Shown here in pieces: positions 1-7,800 of a DNA stretch of 64,000 nt. This DNA comes from CAYPPS01 sp964412685 (GTDB lineage: Bacteria > Patescibacteriota > Microgenomatia > PFEM01 > CAYPPS01), in contig CAYPPS010000002.1 of the NCBI GenBank assembly GCA_964412685.1, positions 1 to 64,000 of the forward strand, read 5' to 3'. Numbering within the stretch: the stretch's first letter is position 1; every line of letters starts with the position of its first letter. The notes under the pieces were generated by a model. It was given only the letters and a program-made list of their open reading frames with translations. It was not told the origin of the DNA and made no database searches. The position numbers and the translations under genes were made by a program.

Positions 1-4
1 TTCT

Positions 5-1126
5 ATGCTTTTAACCATCGTTAGTGTTTTGGTTGTTTTGTCGATTTTGATTTTGGTCCATGAATTGGGTCATTTTTTGCTCGCTAAAAGAGCAGGGGTA
101 AAGATAGAAGAATTTGGTTTCGGTTATCCGCCTCGGATTATTGGTAAGAAAATTGGGGAAACCATTTATTCCCTAAATTGGATTCCTTTCGGCGGCTTTG
201 TTCGTCTCTACGGGGAAGAATTGCAGGATCGAAGTCAAACAAAAGATAATCAACGAGCTTTTTGGGCTAAGTCTAAGCTCGAACGAGCTTCGATTATCTT
301 GGCGGGAGTGGTTTTTAATTTCTTGTTGGGAATTGTTTGTTTCTCGATAGTTTATTCCGTTTTAGGAATTCCTACCGAGGGTAAATTGGTCAGAATCGGC
401 GGAGTGATGGAAAATAGTCCGGCTGCTGTTGTTGGCCTTCAGGAAGGGGATGTAATTCTTGGAGTTGACGGTCAGGATCTGACTGGTTTTGAAACTGGCA
501 AAGAAGCGATTAGTACTTTCGCTGAGGTTTCAAAACAAAAACAGGGAGAGGAAATTGGCCTGGTGATAGAAAGACAGAATGGGGAACTAAATTTTAGCCT
601 TACTCCTCGAATTGATTATCCGGAAAACGAAGGACCAATCGGAGTGGTTATCTCTTCTTTTGAGCTAAAGAAATATCCTTTTTGGCAAATGCCTTTCCGG
701 GCGGGGATGGAAGGAATCAAAGAGGCTTTTGGTTGGACGGTTTTGATCGCTTCTTCCTTCGGAGGAATGATTCGCGATTTGGTTACTCAAGGAGCGGTGC
801 CTAAAGACATCGCTGGCCCAATTGGGATTGTTCAAATTACCGGTCAAGTGGCTCGGACGGGACTACTTAATTTAATTCAATTTGTGGGCATTCTTTCGAT
901 CAATTTAACGATTTTGAATATCTTACCTTTACCCGCTCTTGATGGTGGTCGACTTACCTTTTTGCTTTACGAAACGATAACCAAAAAGAAGCCCAAGCCC
1001 GAAATCGAAGGCTGGATCAATACCATCGGCATGGGTTTGATTATTACTTTGATGTTGCTGGTCACCTTTAATGATTTAACCAGAATTCTTGATTTTACTG
1101 CCCTGATGAGTAAATTGGGCCTTTAA
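5..1126 (+). CDS. rseP: RIP metalloprotease RseP-like (M50 site-2 protease)
   Basis: Membrane-embedded zinc protease of the M50/site-2 family, which cuts membrane helices of regulators or leftover signal peptides. The zinc motif HELGH is at residues 19-23 in the first membrane helix. One PDZ domain lies at about 125-205, and the third metal ligand Asp313 sits in an LDGG motif near the C-terminal helices. At 373 residues it has the usual length for a single-PDZ member. The ATG is four bases from the window edge, so upstream context cannot be seen. The next gene has its own promoter, so this is probably an operon end. Family assignment is firm; the substrate is unknown. Confidence 0.93.
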   Translation: MLLTIVSVLVVLSILILVHELGHFLLAKRAGVKIEEFGFGYPPRIIGKKIGETIYSLNWIPFGGFVRLYGEELQDRSQTKDNQRAFWAKSKLERASIILAGVVFNFLLGIVCFSIVYSVLGIPTEGKLVRIGGVMENSPAAVVGLQEGDVILGVDGQDLTGFETGKEAISTFAEVSKQKQGEEIGLVIERQNGELNFSLTPRIDYPENEGPIGVVISSFELKKYPFWQMPFRAGMEGIKEAFGWTVLIASSFGGMIRDLVTQGAVPKDIAGPIGIVQITGQVARTGLLNLIQFVGILSINLTILNILPLPALDGGRLTFLLYETITKKKPKPEIEGWINTIGMGLIITLMLLVTFNDLTRILDFTALMSKLGL

Positions 1127-1131
1127 ACCCC

Positions 1132-1160
1132 TTGACAATTTAAGCCAATTGTTTTATTTT
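1132..1160 (+). promoter_or_regulatory. Sigma70-type promoter for the 202-residue orphan
   Basis: A perfect -35 TTGACA (1132-1137) is followed after 17 bases by a -10 TATTTT (1155-1160). Transcription would start near 1167, giving a leader of about 30 bases with no clear Shine-Dalgarno sequence. A second -10-like TAAAAT at 1187-1192 ends four bases before the ATG and has no good -35. Confidence 0.55.
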
Positions 1161-1196
1161 CTAATCAACTCTTGCCCTGTTTTTCTTAAAATTTGA

Positions 1197-1805
1197 ATGG
1201 TTGAGTGTGTTAAAGCGAATCTAATAGAAGGGAGAACTTCCATTCCTGAAGTCGGGATGGTTTTGCCTCTCTTGGGCGGTTCTCGTGATTATTTGTCTTT
1301 GATTCCTCAAGAATACCAGAATGACCAATTTCGTTCAGTTTATTATTGGGATAATTGTTCTCCTAACGAGAGATTGTTTCGTTTTTTGCCTTATAATGAG
1401 CAGGTTGGTGATGTTTGCTTGATCCAGCCAGCTAGCACTGATAAAGGAAGTTTGTTAAGCGTGAAAGAGAGTGGCTTGGTTTTACGTCAGAATGGCCATG
1501 CTTTAGTTGTGCAAGGGACAGAAGAGACTCAAGTTGGCTTTAACGCTGTTTGGCGTTTCGCTCCTCGCCAGGGTCGGCTGGTTTCAGTTCCACCAGACGT
1601 AATTTTGTGCAGCTCTGATTGTTGTCTGGGGATTCTGCCCGGTGTTTATGGAGTAGAAATGGGAGTAGTTGTTGTTGAAACAAATAAAATTGAATCAAGA
1701 GAAGTGATTTCTTTATTGAGAAATTACATTCCCCAGAAAGTTCTCTCGAAAGTTCCTCAAATAAAGTCAGAGGAAGATCCTTACGACGAAGCTGCCCAAA
1801 CTTGA
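1197..1805 (+). CDS. Hypothetical protein, 202 residues
   Basis: No family recognised. The protein has no signal peptide and no membrane segment, so it should be cytoplasmic. A small cysteine cluster (Cys138, Cys142, Cys143, pattern CSSDCC) is the only obvious metal-site or disulfide candidate. The N-terminal half is rich in Asn, Gln and aromatic residues, and the last 20 residues are acidic. It is a single-gene unit with its own promoter, followed by 202 bases without a gene. Codon use looks like that of the neighbouring core genes, which supports a real gene. Function unknown. Confidence 0.6.
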   Translation: MVECVKANLIEGRTSIPEVGMVLPLLGGSRDYLSLIPQEYQNDQFRSVYYWDNCSPNERLFRFLPYNEQVGDVCLIQPASTDKGSLLSVKESGLVLRQNGHALVVQGTEETQVGFNAVWRFAPRQGRLVSVPPDVILCSSDCCLGILPGVYGVEMGVVVVETNKIESREVISLLRNYIPQKVLSKVPQIKSEEDPYDEAAQT

Positions 1806-1922
1806 TTTTTTTGCCGCCTAGAGGTAGAATATGCCCTATAACTAGTAGCACATCTACATGTTAGACGGAGCGGAGCGACGTCATAGTTTGTTCTTTTACA
1901 AGCCAGTAGTAAAGAGTACTTT

Positions 1923-1980
1923 TGCGCCCGGTTTGTGGAGTTGAGTTTTCGACCTCAGAAACGGTGCGCAGAAGTTAGCG
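1923..1980 (+). promoter_or_regulatory. Imperfect GC-rich inverted repeat in the 1806-2007 leader region
   Basis: TGCGC (1923-1927) pairs with GCGCA (1976-1980) and GTTT (1931-1934) with AAAC (1969-1972); the arms hold two mismatches. The repeat lies just before the strong ribosome binding site of the gene at 2008. It could be a 5' leader structure or an operator. No terminator or RNA family is recognised in the rest of 1806-2007. Confidence 0.25.
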
Positions 1981-2007
1981 CGAAAAAATATCTCGAAGGA
2001 GGCAGAA

Positions 2008-2283
2008 ATGTCGAAACTAATTGTGGTATTGGTTATTGTTTTGCTGTTAGGAGTTTCAGTTGCATCGGCAGGTTCACCCGGGCCGTATGCGAACTCTTAT
2101 CCTTGGTACTATCCACTCACCTGGAGAATGCCTGCCCCATCGTCGGTGCCGCAAGGAGCGTCGGATTATAATAACCCGAACGATCCGGTTTGTGGAGGAT
2201 TCCCTGGAATGCTCTTGGAGCTTTTTCAGAATCCAAACTACACAACCTATCGGTGTGTGGCACCGCCACAACCGGCTTGGTAG
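2008..2283 (+). CDS. Small secreted protein with signal peptide, 91 residues
   Basis: Residues 1-22 form a clear signal peptide: Lys3, a Leu/Val-rich core, then VASA before Gly23. The mature part is about 69 residues, rich in Pro, Tyr, Trp and Asn, with two cysteines that could form one disulfide. No lipobox and no known domain is seen. A strong Shine-Dalgarno sequence (AAGGAGG) sits just upstream of the ATG. Exported across the membrane, role unknown. It belongs to a group of small orphans at 2008-4920 that are translated from strong ribosome binding sites, unlike many core genes here. Confidence 0.6.
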   Translation: MSKLIVVLVIVLLLGVSVASAGSPGPYANSYPWYYPLTWRMPAPSSVPQGASDYNNPNDPVCGGFPGMLLELFQNPNYTTYRCVAPPQPAW

Positions 2284-2427
2284 ATGCGTTTCGAAGAGTA
2301 CAATGACGTATCTCTCCTCGTTTTTCTTGTCCGGGGATTATTTTTATTGTTAGCTTTCTCTTTTCTGTAATTTGGCCTACAATGACTTAGTCATATTGGA
2401 ACTTTACGTTGCAAGAAGGAGAGTGAC

Positions 2428-2709
2428 ATGGGGCTACAATTGGTGAGTCGGAAGTATCGTTCAATTTTCCAAGCTTTGATTATGAGGCTCAAAGTGAGCG
2501 TAGAGCTGGTTGGTCATGAGTATCTCGTTGTTCGAGCAGTAATTGTGGAAAATTGCCTTGTGGTGGAAGTGGTCGAAAAGAAAGACGGTGGCGGGTTTTC
2601 CGTGGCGTGTAGAGATTATTTGTCTCCACCAAAAGGACGGACGTGCATCATTTTCAATGACTGCAAAAAGAAAACCGGACCTTGGTGCACAGGCAAAGTG
2701 AAATTCTAG
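2428..2709 (+). CDS. Small basic cysteine-containing protein, 93 residues
   Basis: No family recognised. A strong Shine-Dalgarno (AGAAGGAGA) precedes the ATG, and a textbook terminator follows directly, so this is a short independent unit. Residues 22-50 look like a beta-rich core of alternating hydrophobic and charged residues. The C-terminal half has Cys61, Cys73, Cys79 and Cys87 plus several Lys and Arg, and Cys43 lies in the core. Four spaced cysteines could bind a metal, but no standard CxxC pair is present. There is no signal peptide. A -10-like TACAAT lies about 45 bases upstream of the start. Confidence 0.5.
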   Translation: MGLQLVSRKYRSIFQALIMRLKVSVELVGHEYLVVRAVIVENCLVVEVVEKKDGGGFSVACRDYLSPPKGRTCIIFNDCKKKTGPWCTGKVKF

Positions 2710-2714
2710 TTGAT

Positions 2715-2763
2715 TCTCCTGGTTGGGGGTTTTGTTTTTAACCCCGGCCAGGAGATTTTTTTT
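2715..2763 (+). terminator. Intrinsic terminator before proS
   Basis: A long stem pairs 2715-2731 with 2740-2755: TCTCCTGG with CCAGGAGA, then two G-T pairs, a GGGG/CCCC block, one bulged G and two more pairs. A run of eight T follows. It separates the small orphan gene from proS. Confidence 0.85.
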
Positions 2764-2796
2764 GGAATTTTTCCGGTGTTTGAAATTGAATCGTGT

Positions 2797-2802
2797 TACA
2801 AT
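2797..2802 (+). promoter_or_regulatory. -10 box of the leaderless proS promoter
   Basis: TACAAT ends six bases before the proS ATG at 2809, so transcription should begin at or next to the A of ATG. No good -35 is visible at the normal distance. The same 6-base spacing is seen at several other genes in the window. Confidence 0.5.
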
Positions 2803-2808
2803 AATTCC

Positions 2809-4506
2809 ATGCGATATTCAGGTTTGTTTGGTAAGAGTATTAAAACTGACCCCGCTGACACTCAACTTATTTCTCACAAATTACTAGTTAAAGGAGGCTT
2901 TGTTCGCCGGGTTTCTACCGGTAGATGGTCTTTTTTGCCTCTGGGTTTGCGGGTTTGGGAAAAAGTAATGGGGATTATTGACGAGGAAATGAAAACTTTG
3001 GGAGTACAGAGGATGGAAGTGCCTACTTTACAACCGATTGAAGTTTGGCAGGTCTCTAATCGAGACAAAGCTTTTGGTTCGGAAATGTTGGTGATAGAAG
3101 ATCATCACGGGGCTACTTTTGCTTTGGGGGCAACCGCCGAAGGAGTAATGGCCGAAGTGGTGAAAATGTTCTCTCCTTCTTATAAAGATTTACCGATTGA
3201 AATTTACCAGTTTTCGAAAAAATTCCGTGATGACAAGCGACCTCGAGGAGGATTGATGCGAGTGCGTGAATTTATGATGAAGGACGCTTACACTTTTGCT
3301 GCGGATGAGAAACAGTTCGAGAAGAGTTATCAAATGTACTTTGATGCTTATTTGAGAATTGCTAAAAAATTAGGCTTGAAAGTAGTTCCGGTGGAAGCAG
3401 ATTCTGGAGCCATTGGTGGTAGTGCTTCTCACGAGTTTATGGTCGAGTCTAGTAATGGAGATAATACTTTTGTTGTTTGCAATAAGTGTAGCTATAAAGC
3501 CAATTTAGAAAAAGCTGTTTTTATTAAGGAAGAGAAAAACGTTTCTGATGAAGAAAAAAAACTTGAAGAAGTCGAAGCCAAAAGAGGGACAACAATGGAA
3601 GATGGAGTCAAACTTCATCAATTACCGCTTTGGCAACAGATAAAAGATGTCTTATATGTTGACGAAAACGGTCGATTCATTCTTGCCATTATTCGCGGGG
3701 ATTACAATGTCAATGAATTAAAACTTAAAAAAATTATTGATGCTTCCGAATTAAGACATGCGACCGATAAAGAAATTCGCCAAAAGATTCATTCTGAACC
3801 CGGCTTTATCTCTCCAGTGAAAATAAAAGAACTTGTCTCCAAAGAAATTAAACTTCTAATCGTCGCCGACGATTCTCTTAAAGGGATTAAGAATGCTTAC
3901 GGTGGAGCTAACAAAAAACATCGGGATCTATTGAATATAAATTGGGAAAGAGATTACCAAGCGGATTTTGAAGCCGACATTGCCGAAGTAAACAAAGATG
4001 CTAGTTGTGCCAAATGCCAAGGTGGCAAATTAAGTTTTAGAAAAGGTTTTGAATGGAGCCATTGTTTTAACATTGGCCAGTTTTATACCCAACCACAAAA
4101 ATGTAATTTTACAGACAAAGACGGTAAAGATAAACCGCTTTGGATGGGTTCCTATGGTATTGGCTTGGGAAGAAGCATTGCTTGCATGGTTGAGCAAAAC
4201 CATGACGATAAAGGGATTATCTGGCCAAAGAGCGTCGCTCCTTTTGATTACCATCTAATTTGTCTTGGTGAAGAAGTAAAACAACTGGCAGATAAAGCTT
4301 ATGAGGCCTTAACCAAAAAAGGCAAAGAAGTTCTTTTTGATGATCGAGAAGATGTCTCTGCCGGGGAGAAGTTTGCCAATGCCGATTTGCTCGGTATTCC
4401 GGTCAGATTAGTGATTTCCAAGAAGACAAATGGTAAAATAGAAGTCAAGGAAAGAGATAAAAAAGAAAATAAATTATTAGAATTAGAAAAGCTTTTGCCC
4501 AGCTGA
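2809..4506 (+). CDS. proS: Prolyl-tRNA synthetase, bacterial type
   Basis: Charges tRNA-Pro with proline in the cytoplasm. At 565 residues it matches the bacterial class II ProS that carries a YbaK-like editing insertion between motifs 2 and 3. Motif 2 is around residues 140-160 (FRDDKRPRGGLMRVREF), motif 3 is the GIGLGRSIACMVEQ segment, and an anticodon-binding domain forms the last 100 residues. The reading frame is open further upstream to 2710, but that would run through the terminator. The ATG at 2809 matches the family N-terminus and lies six bases after a -10 box. It is a single-gene unit between two accessory clusters. Confidence 0.95.
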   Translation: MRYSGLFGKSIKTDPADTQLISHKLLVKGGFVRRVSTGRWSFLPLGLRVWEKVMGIIDEEMKTLGVQRMEVPTLQPIEVWQVSNRDKAFGSEMLVIEDHHGATFALGATAEGVMAEVVKMFSPSYKDLPIEIYQFSKKFRDDKRPRGGLMRVREFMMKDAYTFAADEKQFEKSYQMYFDAYLRIAKKLGLKVVPVEADSGAIGGSASHEFMVESSNGDNTFVVCNKCSYKANLEKAVFIKEEKNVSDEEKKLEEVEAKRGTTMEDGVKLHQLPLWQQIKDVLYVDENGRFILAIIRGDYNVNELKLKKIIDASELRHATDKEIRQKIHSEPGFISPVKIKELVSKEIKLLIVADDSLKGIKNAYGGANKKHRDLLNINWERDYQADFEADIAEVNKDASCAKCQGGKLSFRKGFEWSHCFNIGQFYTQPQKCNFTDKDGKDKPLWMGSYGIGLGRSIACMVEQNHDDKGIIWPKSVAPFDYHLICLGEEVKQLADKAYEALTKKGKEVLFDDREDVSAGEKFANADLLGIPVRLVISKKTNGKIEVKERDKKENKLLELEKLLPS

Positions 4507-4547
4507 GGTTAAGGTTCTTTCAAATTTTCAGTACAAAGGGGGGTGTC

Positions 4548-4763
4548 ATGCTGCATGAGATGGTTGACGGGATCCTTATTTTGTTGATCGTTATTGCTTT
4601 TGCCTTTATTTTCGGTGATCTTCCCGCCAGTTGGTGCGGAGACAGGTCGCTGGTAGCAAAAGTAATTGCGGGAGGGACGGGAGCACTGATTGGTCTCTTT
4701 GTCGGCTGGATAATTGTCTCAGCCGGGGTTTTCTGCCGAAATACAGGAAAAAGGAGGAAGTAA
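4548..4763 (+). CDS. Small two-helix membrane protein, 71 residues
   Basis: Two hydrophobic segments are predicted by eye at about residues 7-23 and 38-60, joined by a short loop with Cys30 and charged residues; the C-terminus is basic (KRRK). A G-rich Shine-Dalgarno (AAAGGGGGG) lies before the ATG. The stop is one base from the start of the next gene, whose ribosome binding site lies inside this one, so the two are translationally coupled. No family recognised. Integral membrane location is likely; the role is unknown. Confidence 0.5.
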   Translation: MLHEMVDGILILLIVIAFAFIFGDLPASWCGDRSLVAKVIAGGTGALIGLFVGWIIVSAGVFCRNTGKRRK

Positions 4764-4764
4764 A

Positions 4765-4920
4765 ATGGCGGACGATAAGACGCCGGGGTTTGACAATGGT
4801 GAGGTGTTTTTGCCAATTTATCTGTTAACTCAGTGGAAAGGATGTGTATTCCCACTCACTCTTTTGGGAGTATTGTTGTTCTTGATTGGAGTAGGCTATC
4901 TGTTATCTTTACTGTTTTGA
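4765..4920 (+). CDS. Small single-helix membrane protein, 51 residues
   Basis: Starts at ATG 4765, chosen because AAAGGAGGA lies at the right distance upstream; longer in-frame starts have no such site. The first 25 residues are polar and acidic, and residues 30-51 form one membrane helix running to the C-terminus. It is coupled to the two-helix protein just upstream and closed by a terminator at 4926-4970. The two may form a small membrane complex, but this is inference only. Confidence 0.5.
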   Translation: MADDKTPGFDNGEVFLPIYLLTQWKGCVFPLTLLGVLLFLIGVGYLLSLLF

Positions 4921-4925
4921 ACACC

Positions 4926-4970
4926 AGCCCTGTGAGGGAAATACTTTTCCTTTACAGGGCTCTTTTTTTT
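4926..4970 (+). terminator. Intrinsic terminator after the small membrane protein pair
   Basis: AGCCCTGT (4926-4933) pairs with ACAGGGCT (4954-4961), with further A/G to T/C pairing inside, and is followed by a run of eight T (4963-4970). Confidence 0.8.
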
Positions 4971-5036
4971 GAAAGAGAAAATAGCCAAAAAGACTTTTTT
5001 CCTGTAAAATGCGAGGTTAGTAGAAAGGAGAAAAAC

Positions 5037-5786
5037 ATGATAGCAGAACCCTCAGAAGTTACTTTTTCCAGACGAATTGAAGAAGAAAGGAGAGAACATC
5101 TCCCAGTTTGTGAGAGCCCGGTCGTTTTTTTGGACTTTCTCAGAGGGACGTGGGAATATCGAGATTTGCTCAATCATCGAGTAACGGAAACACAAGAAAG
5201 AATGAATTCAGCAGGTATCGATGATGAGATTACTTCGGTTGAAATAATCCCTCTTTTTGAAGATGGAGAACTTTTTAAAAGATTGTTTTGGGATTATTAT
5301 CAAGATGTTATTCATTTAACTTGGAATCCTGATTCCAATTCTTGGCCGGAGAAATTTTGTCAAAGGTTTAAAACTTATGAAGAAATGGTAGCGAAAGTGA
5401 AACTAGCTTGTTTAAACAGTGATCCTGACGCAATAAAAAAGGCTGACGCCGATAGAAAAAACCTACATGATTTTACTGCTAAGGCCTTGGTGGAAGAAAG
5501 AATTGTGCCAAATTTAAGTATAGGTAGAGTGATAGCTCGGATGTTATTGGTCGATCGAGGGAAAGAAGAATTAAAAATTGCTCGCCAAGTGGACATAAGT
5601 CGAATAATCACAGAATTGCCCGACAGTAAATTAAAAAAGCAAATTTTCCGGGGGATAGAGAAAAACTGGCAAGGAGAATCTCTTTTTACTCTCGAGCGGG
5701 CGGCGAAACTTCAAGATTTGTTTATAGAAACAGTAGACGAGTCGGCGAAATACGTTGAGAGGAAAACTTTTATTGAGGCGAAATGA
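5037..5786 (+). CDS. Hypothetical protein, 249 residues
   Basis: No family recognised. The start at ATG 5037 is supported by AAAGGAG a few bases upstream and a -10-like TAAAAT at 5005-5010; an upstream open frame would cross the terminator at 4926-4970. The protein is soluble, highly charged and mostly helical in character, with Glu and Lys clusters and no signal peptide. Its stop overlaps the ATG of the DHH-like gene (ATGA), so the two are almost certainly co-translated and may work together. No catalytic motif is visible. Confidence 0.6.
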   Translation: MIAEPSEVTFSRRIEEERREHLPVCESPVVFLDFLRGTWEYRDLLNHRVTETQERMNSAGIDDEITSVEIIPLFEDGELFKRLFWDYYQDVIHLTWNPDSNSWPEKFCQRFKTYEEMVAKVKLACLNSDPDAIKKADADRKNLHDFTAKALVEERIVPNLSIGRVIARMLLVDRGKEELKIARQVDISRIITELPDSKLKKQIFRGIEKNWQGESLFTLERAAKLQDLFIETVDESAKYVERKTFIEAK

Positions 5787-6610
5787 AACAAATACTGACT
5801 CATATCAATCCTGATTTGGATGCTGTTTGTAGTTGTTGGTTGATTCGGCGATTTTTGCCTGATTGGGATAAAGCGGAAATTGGATTCGTGAAGTCAGGCA
5901 AGGCGAAAAAAAATGACGATATTGATGTTTTGCATGTAGATACTGGCTGGGGCAAACTTGATCATCATCAGACAAGCGATTATCTTTCCGCTTCCAAACT
6001 GGTTTTGGATTTCATTTTAAAAGAAACCGAAGGACGGGACTTTTCCGATTTGGAAAAAGAGGCTTTGGAAAAATTGGTTGGAGTAGTGACCGAGATTGAC
6101 AATGCTCGAGATATTTCCTGGCCGGAAGTGGGCGAATTTCGTTATTATTTTTATCTTCATTCCCTAATCGACGGCTTGCGGGGCTTGGCTTTTTCTGATG
6201 AACGAGTAATGAAGATTGGCTTTTCTTTACTGGACAGCGCCTTGCTTAATTTTAAAAGCACCATTCGAGCTAAAGAGGAATTAAGCGAAGGAATAATCTT
6301 TGAAAGTTCTTGGGGAAAGTCCCTAGGAATTGAAACCTCAAATCGGCATTTACTTTGGGTGGCGGAAGTGGAAGGTTATGCGGTGGTTATTATTAAAGAT
6401 CCAAAAACTGGAGCGGTACGAATTTACGCCCGGCCGGATTCTCAAGTGGACTTGTCTTCATTGGCCGATCAAATTAAGAAAATTGACCAAACAGGGGATT
6501 GGTTTTTACATGCTTCCAAAAAATTGCTTTTAAATCAATCTTCGACTAATCCAACCATGAAACCAACTTCACTTGGTCTCGAAAAGATAATCTCTTTCTT
6601 AAAAAGATAG
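5783..6610 (+). CDS. DHH/MYG1-like phosphoesterase family protein
   Basis: The N-terminus has the first DHH-superfamily motif, HINPDLDAVCS (Asp11 and Asp13). Residues 50-62 carry a second block, HVDTG...LDHHQ, with Asp53 and the Asp60-His61-His62 triad. This pattern fits metal-dependent phosphoesterases and nucleases of the DHH and MYG1 groups. A clear C-terminal DHHA1 domain is not seen, so the exact reaction cannot be named. The gene overlaps the 249-residue protein upstream by four bases. A cytoplasmic role in nucleotide or RNA turnover is inference. Confidence 0.6.
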   Translation: MKQILTHINPDLDAVCSCWLIRRFLPDWDKAEIGFVKSGKAKKNDDIDVLHVDTGWGKLDHHQTSDYLSASKLVLDFILKETEGRDFSDLEKEALEKLVGVVTEIDNARDISWPEVGEFRYYFYLHSLIDGLRGLAFSDERVMKIGFSLLDSALLNFKSTIRAKEELSEGIIFESSWGKSLGIETSNRHLLWVAEVEGYAVVIIKDPKTGAVRIYARPDSQVDLSSLADQIKKIDQTGDWFLHASKKLLLNQSSTNPTMKPTSLGLEKIISFLKR

Positions 6611-6621
6611 CTTTTTCGTGC

Positions 6622-6627
6622 TATTAT
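6622..6627 (+). promoter_or_regulatory. -10 box (extended type) for rpsU-yqeY
   Basis: TATTAT preceded by TG at 6619-6620 forms an extended -10 element. The -35 region (TTAAAA) is weak. Transcription near 6634 would give a leader of about 45 bases that contains a GGAAGGGGGTG ribosome binding region. Confidence 0.4.
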
Positions 6628-6680
6628 AGAGGTGTGAATAAATCAATTTTCAAAAAGAATGGAAGGGGGTGTTTTTAAAA

Positions 6681-6878
6681 ATGGCAACTGTAGTTCGTCG
6701 TAAAAAAGGTGAAAGCAATGACCGTTTGTTGGCCAAGTTTAGGAAAGCAGTTTCTTTTCAAGGATTACTGCCGGAGATTCGTGACCGCCAATATTACAAA
6801 TCCAATTCTCAAATAAAGAAAGAGAAAATGGCGCCCTTGCGAAGAAGAAAGAAACGTCGTGGCGGGAGGAAGAAGTAA
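6681..6878 (+). CDS. rpsU: Small ribosomal subunit protein bS21
   Basis: A 65-residue basic protein of the 30S subunit that helps mRNA base-pair with 16S rRNA. The N-terminal sequence MATVVRRKKGESNDRLLAKF, the FQGLLPEIRDRQYY segment and the Arg/Lys-rich tail are typical of the family. The start at ATG 6681 matches other bS21 proteins; an earlier in-frame start would add four untypical residues. The yqeY start follows one base after its stop, the common rpsU-yqeY order. Confidence 0.93.
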   Translation: MATVVRRKKGESNDRLLAKFRKAVSFQGLLPEIRDRQYYKSNSQIKKEKMAPLRRRKKRRGGRKK

Positions 6879-6879
6879 A

Positions 6880-7320
6880 ATGCTAACGGATCAAATCAGA
6901 AACGATTTTCAAACCGCTTTAAAAGAAAAAAACGAAACGGTTAAAAGCGTTTTGCGATTAACTTTGTCAGTGTTGAAGAACAAAGAGATTGACAAGAAAG
7001 AAGCTTTGACTGACGAAGAAGTGGTGAGTGTTTTGCAAAAAGAGGTTAAGAAAAGAAAAGAGTCGATCGAGGCTTTTACTCAAGGAAATCGTCCTGAGCT
7101 TGTTCAGAAAGAAAGGGAAGAATTAACTGTTTTGGACAAATATTTACCTCAAGAAATGGGAATGGAAGAGTTGGGGAAAATAGTTCGAGAAACGATTGAT
7201 CAGGTTGAAACGGAAGGAACCAAGGATTTTGGCAAGATCATGAGGGCGATGATGGGGAAAGTTAAGGGTCGAATTGGGGGAGACAAAGTGGCCGAGGAGG
7301 TTAAAAAAGCCTTAGCTTGA
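6880..7320 (+). CDS. yqeY: YqeY/GatB-related protein
   Basis: A 146-residue helical protein of the YqeY family, related to the tail domain of GatB, the tRNA amidotransferase subunit. Family hallmarks are the LRLTLSVLKNKEI block, the EREELTVLDKYLPQEM block and the C-terminal DFGKIMRAMMGKVKGR...K segment. GGGAGGA inside the end of rpsU serves as its ribosome binding site, and the start is one base after the rpsU stop. The biological role of YqeY is not settled; a link to tRNA or to stress is inferred from neighbours in other genomes. Confidence 0.9.
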   Translation: MLTDQIRNDFQTALKEKNETVKSVLRLTLSVLKNKEIDKKEALTDEEVVSVLQKEVKKRKESIEAFTQGNRPELVQKEREELTVLDKYLPQEMGMEELGKIVRETIDQVETEGTKDFGKIMRAMMGKVKGRIGGDKVAEEVKKALA

Positions 7321-7389
7321 ATCCTTTTTTATTTTTTAATCACTAATTGTTATAGTTTGATAGTATTAAGTTGTAGTTGACAGTCTTCC

Positions 7390-7800
7390 ATGTTTTCCGT
7401 TTTAATAAAAACCACTAAAGATTTCGCTCTTGATCCGGAAATTGTCAAAAGAAAAGCAATAGAAATCCTGGGTCGTTACTTTGAAAAGAGAGATAGGGTT
7501 GAGTTGAGTGTCGTTTTTGTCGATGAGACCGAAAGCCACCAACTTAATTTAAGACTAAGAAAAAAAGATGAATCGGCAAGTGTTTTGACTTTTTCTTTGC
7601 AAGAGCAAACAGGGCAGGAGTTTAAGTTTAACAGCTCACCGGATGGGGTTTTGCGTTTAGGTGATATCGTTATTTGCCTGGCGGTGATGAATAGCAAAGG
7701 ATTAACTTTAGAAGAAATATTAAAACATGGCATCAAAGGCTTATTTTCTAGAATACCGACCACAACAAATCAAAGATTTAGGAATAAAAGAAATCCGTGA
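7390..7800 (+). CDS. ybeY: YbeY-like protein lacking most of the zinc site
   Basis: Matches the N-terminal part of the rRNA-maturation endoribonuclease YbeY: the conserved Arg within NLRLRKKDES (about residue 55-57), the SVLTFS strand, and LGDIVIC at 90-96. In normal YbeY a zinc site HGxLHLxGYDH follows. Here only His113 (KHGIKG) remains, and the last 25 residues are read from the first codons of dnaX in another frame (74-base overlap). No other frame restores the missing histidines. It is either a non-catalytic relative or an eroded gene. It sits directly before dnaX-ybaB-recR. Confidence 0.65.
   Translation: MFSVLIKTTKDFALDPEIVKRKAIEILGRYFEKRDRVELSVVFVDETESHQLNLRLRKKDESASVLTFSLQEQTGQEFKFNSSPDGVLRLGDIVICLAVMNSKGLTLEEILKHGIKGLFSRIPTTTNQRFRNKRNP

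Noticed and set aside
2710..2808. A longer N-terminus for ProS from the TTG at 2710.
   Set aside because: It would be read through a strong intrinsic terminator and lacks family similarity; the -10 box six bases before ATG 2809 supports the shorter form.
6659..6703. A 14-codon open frame starting at ATG 6659 that overlaps the rpsU start.
   Set aside because: No ribosome binding site precedes it and it overlaps the better rpsU start; most likely chance.
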